Positions 62,309 to 64,000 of a stretch of DNA of 64,000 nt are shown piece by piece. The notes below the pieces were generated by a model. It had not been told where the DNA came from and made no database searches. It worked only from the letters and a program-made list of their open reading frames with translations. This stretch comes from an uncultured Prevotellaceae bacterium (GTDB taxonomy: Bacteria > Bacteroidota > Bacteroidia > Bacteroidales > Bacteroidaceae). The stretch is from NCBI GenBank assembly GCA_947305005.1, contig CAMZCM010000005.1, positions 1 to 64,000 of the forward strand, in the 5' to 3' direction. Each line of letters begins with the position of its first letter. Positions within the stretch are counted from its first letter, which is position 1. A program made the translations under genes and the position numbers.

Positions 62309-64000
62309 TTACTTATTGATTAAATCATGTGACGTCAGTTGTAAGATGGCCCGTGCCATTTGCAACTGACGCTCTGTTTCAGGCCCCTCCGATGCCACCA
62401 TTTGCTGGGCATTGAGGTCGTAGGCCATGAAACCTGTCGTGTCAAATACAGACACCCCATTATTATAGGTGTGCCAAGCTAAGTCAGCTTGGTAATGCGA
62501 ACTTGCCACATCGCGACTGAACGTAAAAGCACTGTGATCTAAGCCCAGCTGTCCTAAGAGCGTCGCTGCCAGATCACTTTGATTACAGATACGCTGAATG
62601 CGACATGGAGTTTTTACCGCACCTCCCACCCACAGCATCGGGATATGATTATACAGTCGGGTTCGCTCATCGATGCCCTGATAGCGATAGCCATGATCTG
62701 GCAGGATGATGACCAACAGGTCTTCCCATGCGGGCGTCTGTTTCAGGCTGTCAATGAACTGTCCGATACAACGATCCAGATAATGGAATGAGTTGTACAC
62801 CTCGTCCTCCAAATCCTTTGTCGGCACATCCCAAGGCTCATGACTCGAAAGCGTCAGCAGCGTTTTCATCCAATGTTCGCTTTCCTCCTCCTGAATATCC
62901 TCTAACAATGAGGCAAACATCAGGTCATCACGAACACCCCACTGCGCTGACTTCTGTGCCTGACGAGGATAACCAGCCTTCCAGCGCAAATGCTCGTAGC
63001 CCGTCCCTAAGACATAGCTACGCATATTCGTGAAGTTGATATCCCCACCATAAAAGAACCCCGTTTCATAGCCAGCTTCCTGCAGCGATGCAGCGATGGA
63101 AGGCAACTTACGGCTCTTCTCCGGCACCTTCATGACAGATGTGATGGGAAAGGCGGGATAACCGCTCAGAATACTGACAACTGCCTTGTCCGTGCGCCAG
63201 GAATTGGCATAACATTCCGTAAAATAGATACCCTCGTGGGCCAATTGGTTCAGATGGGGCGTTATCTCCGGATGCCCTCCCAGCTCGGTGAACTGACCGC
63301 CACAACTCTCCATGAGAATCATGATAATGTTCGGGCGACGTGTACGCAAAAGGGTGTCGGTGTCCTCGCTATGTACAAAGAAAAGACTGTCGGTCAGCGC
63401 CTGACACTCTTCTTCTGTATAGTAATCATAGCTCACAAGGTAATCGCCCGACTTGCTCATGGAGGCAAAGAAACTGAACAACGGATTTACCGCAGCATGA
63501 TTCAGGAACTGGTTGTGCGAATAGTACACCTGTCCAATATTGGTGGTCGATTCTCCCAAGCCTCCTCGTGCACCAACGACGATAACGGCTGTCAATAGAA
63601 AGTTGAGGGGGATTTCCACCCAGCGCCCACCTCGAAAGAGCGGACGCTTGACTACGCGCTCATAAAGGACATACAGCAAAGTGGCCAAGAGCATCCAAAG
63701 CGCCAGACGAACCAACAGATAACCTGTCGTCACACTGGCCATAGCGTCAGCCGGTGTCTCCAGATACTGCAGGCAAGAAGCATCGAGCTTGAACTTCCAA
63801 AAAGCATATAGGCTGCTATCTGCTATAAACGCCAATGCAAAAGCGATAGCGACAAAGCCATTGTACACTTTAAAGATCCAAGACGGTACACGAACTACAG
63901 ACGAGATGATGGTCAGTACGAACGGAATGACCAGGAAGTAAAGCGCTGTAGATAAGTCCAGACTCAAACCATGATAGGGAACCAGTAGGAAGTCAGCAAA
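62309..64000 (-). CDS. LTA synthase family phosphoglycerol transferase-like protein, 5' end outside window
   Basis: At least 563 residues. The frame stays open to the right edge (FADFLLVPYHGLSLDLSTALYFL), so the N-terminus is missing; a TTG at 63967 is not the start. Membrane helices occupy about the first 190 residues. The catalytic domain has RRPNIIMILMESCGGQFTELGG, HEGIYFTECYANSWRTDKAVVSILSGYPAFP (family Thr nucleophile in RTDK), MKTLLTLSSHEPWDVP, and LLVIILPDHGYRYQG. In Gram-negative bacteria such enzymes transfer phosphoglycerol or phosphoethanolamine to envelope glycans or lipids; the acceptor is unknown. Confidence 0.87.
   Translation of the reverse strand, partial: FADFLLVPYHGLSLDLSTALYFLVIPFVLTIISSVVRVPSWIFKVYNGFVAIAFALAFIADSSLYAFWKFKLDASCLQYLETPADAMASVTTGYLLVRLALWMLLATLLYVLYERVVKRPLFRGGRWVEIPLNFLLTAVIVVGARGGLGESTTNIGQVYYSHNQFLNHAAVNPLFSFFASMSKSGDYLVSYDYYTEEECQALTDSLFFVHSEDTDTLLRTRRPNIIMILMESCGGQFTELGGHPEITPHLNQLAHEGIYFTECYANSWRTDKAVVSILSGYPAFPITSVMKVPEKSRKLPSIAASLQEAGYETGFFYGGDINFTNMRSYVLGTGYEHLRWKAGYPRQAQKSAQWGVRDDLMFASLLEDIQEEESEHWMKTLLTLSSHEPWDVPTKDLEDEVYNSFHYLDRCIGQFIDSLKQTPAWEDLLVIILPDHGYRYQGIDERTRLYNHIPMLWVGGAVKTPCRIQRICNQSDLAATLLGQLGLDHSAFTFSRDVASSHYQADLAWHTYNNGVSVFDTTGFMAYDLNAQQMVASEGPETERQLQMARAILQLTSHDLINK

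Noticed and set aside
62309..63967. LTA-synthase-like gene beginning at the TTG at 63967
   Set aside because: The frame stays open to base 64000 and the preceding residues fit the family, so the true start is outside the window.

Overview
The window looks like chromosomal DNA from a Bacteroidales bacterium, most like Prevotella and its relatives. The reasons are: promoters with the Bacteroidetes -7 element TAnnTTTG, often 19-21 bp below a TTTG; a V-type ATPase operon that includes the Bacteroidetes protein DUF2764; a succinate/propionate gene set (mutA, pckA, a CoA-transferase); many exported proteins ending in a short YDLxGRxV...GxYI motif; families such as DUF4271, DUF4465, DUF4859 and GH95/GH127 enzymes; and AT-rich heptamer arrays between genes. 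Species cannot be named from the sequence alone.

Layout, left to right. 1-2.7 kb: 3'-truncated methylmalonyl-CoA mutase small subunit, divergent from an AspT/YidE-type transporter. 2.8-8.2 kb: two glycosyltransferases, then tRNA-Leu(UAA) with a GH95 fucosidase-type enzyme immediately behind it. 8.2-11.4 kb: acetyl/succinyl-CoA transferase and ATP-dependent PEP carboxykinase. 11.6-16.2 kb: leftward nucleotide/arginine run pyrE - SRPBCC protein - argH - lipoprotein with an unusual repeat-encoded signal peptide - upp - outer-membrane protein. 16.4-24.0 kb: V-type ATPase operon E-DUF2764-A-B-D-I-K with its own promoter and terminator. 24.1-24.2 kb: a candidate small RNA. 24.3-28.2 kb: typA and metG. 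28.4-31.7 kb: a 1006-residue exported protein followed by a 57-residue peptide gene.

32-37.2 kb: ychF, lgt, a phosphate-selective-type porin, rpoN and a degenerate PAP2-like membrane protein. 37.2-42.8 kb: a cobalamin riboswitch controlling a cobamide-capture operon (BtuB-type receptor, BtuG-like lipoprotein, two further exported proteins). 43-50.8 kb: a leftward two-gene glycan unit, a two-module SGNH/sialate O-acetylesterase and a 1827-residue protein joining a GH20 hexosaminidase to a GH33 sialidase. 51-55.8 kb: a SAM-II-type riboswitch, metK, a LOG-family gene, DUF4271, hemD, rnpA, yidD and a TatD-type gene. 55.8-64 kb: GH127 enzyme, a small exported protein coupled to a large HEIGH zincin-like protein, and two convergent sulfatase-fold membrane enzymes, the last cut by the right edge.

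Together the genes suggest a gut-type anaerobe that strips host or plant glycans (fucose, sialic acid and its O-acetyl groups, hexosamine, arabinose), ferments through PEP carboxykinase to succinate/propionate, uses an apparently Na+-coupled V-ATPase, and scavenges the cobamide that its methylmalonyl-CoA mutase needs. No integrase, transposase, plasmid gene or CRISPR array is seen. The observations I rate highest are the GH20-GH33 fusion, the signal peptide built on alternating 7/8-bp repeats, the SAM-II-type leader of metK, the small RNA candidate, and the peptide gene beside the 1006-residue protein.
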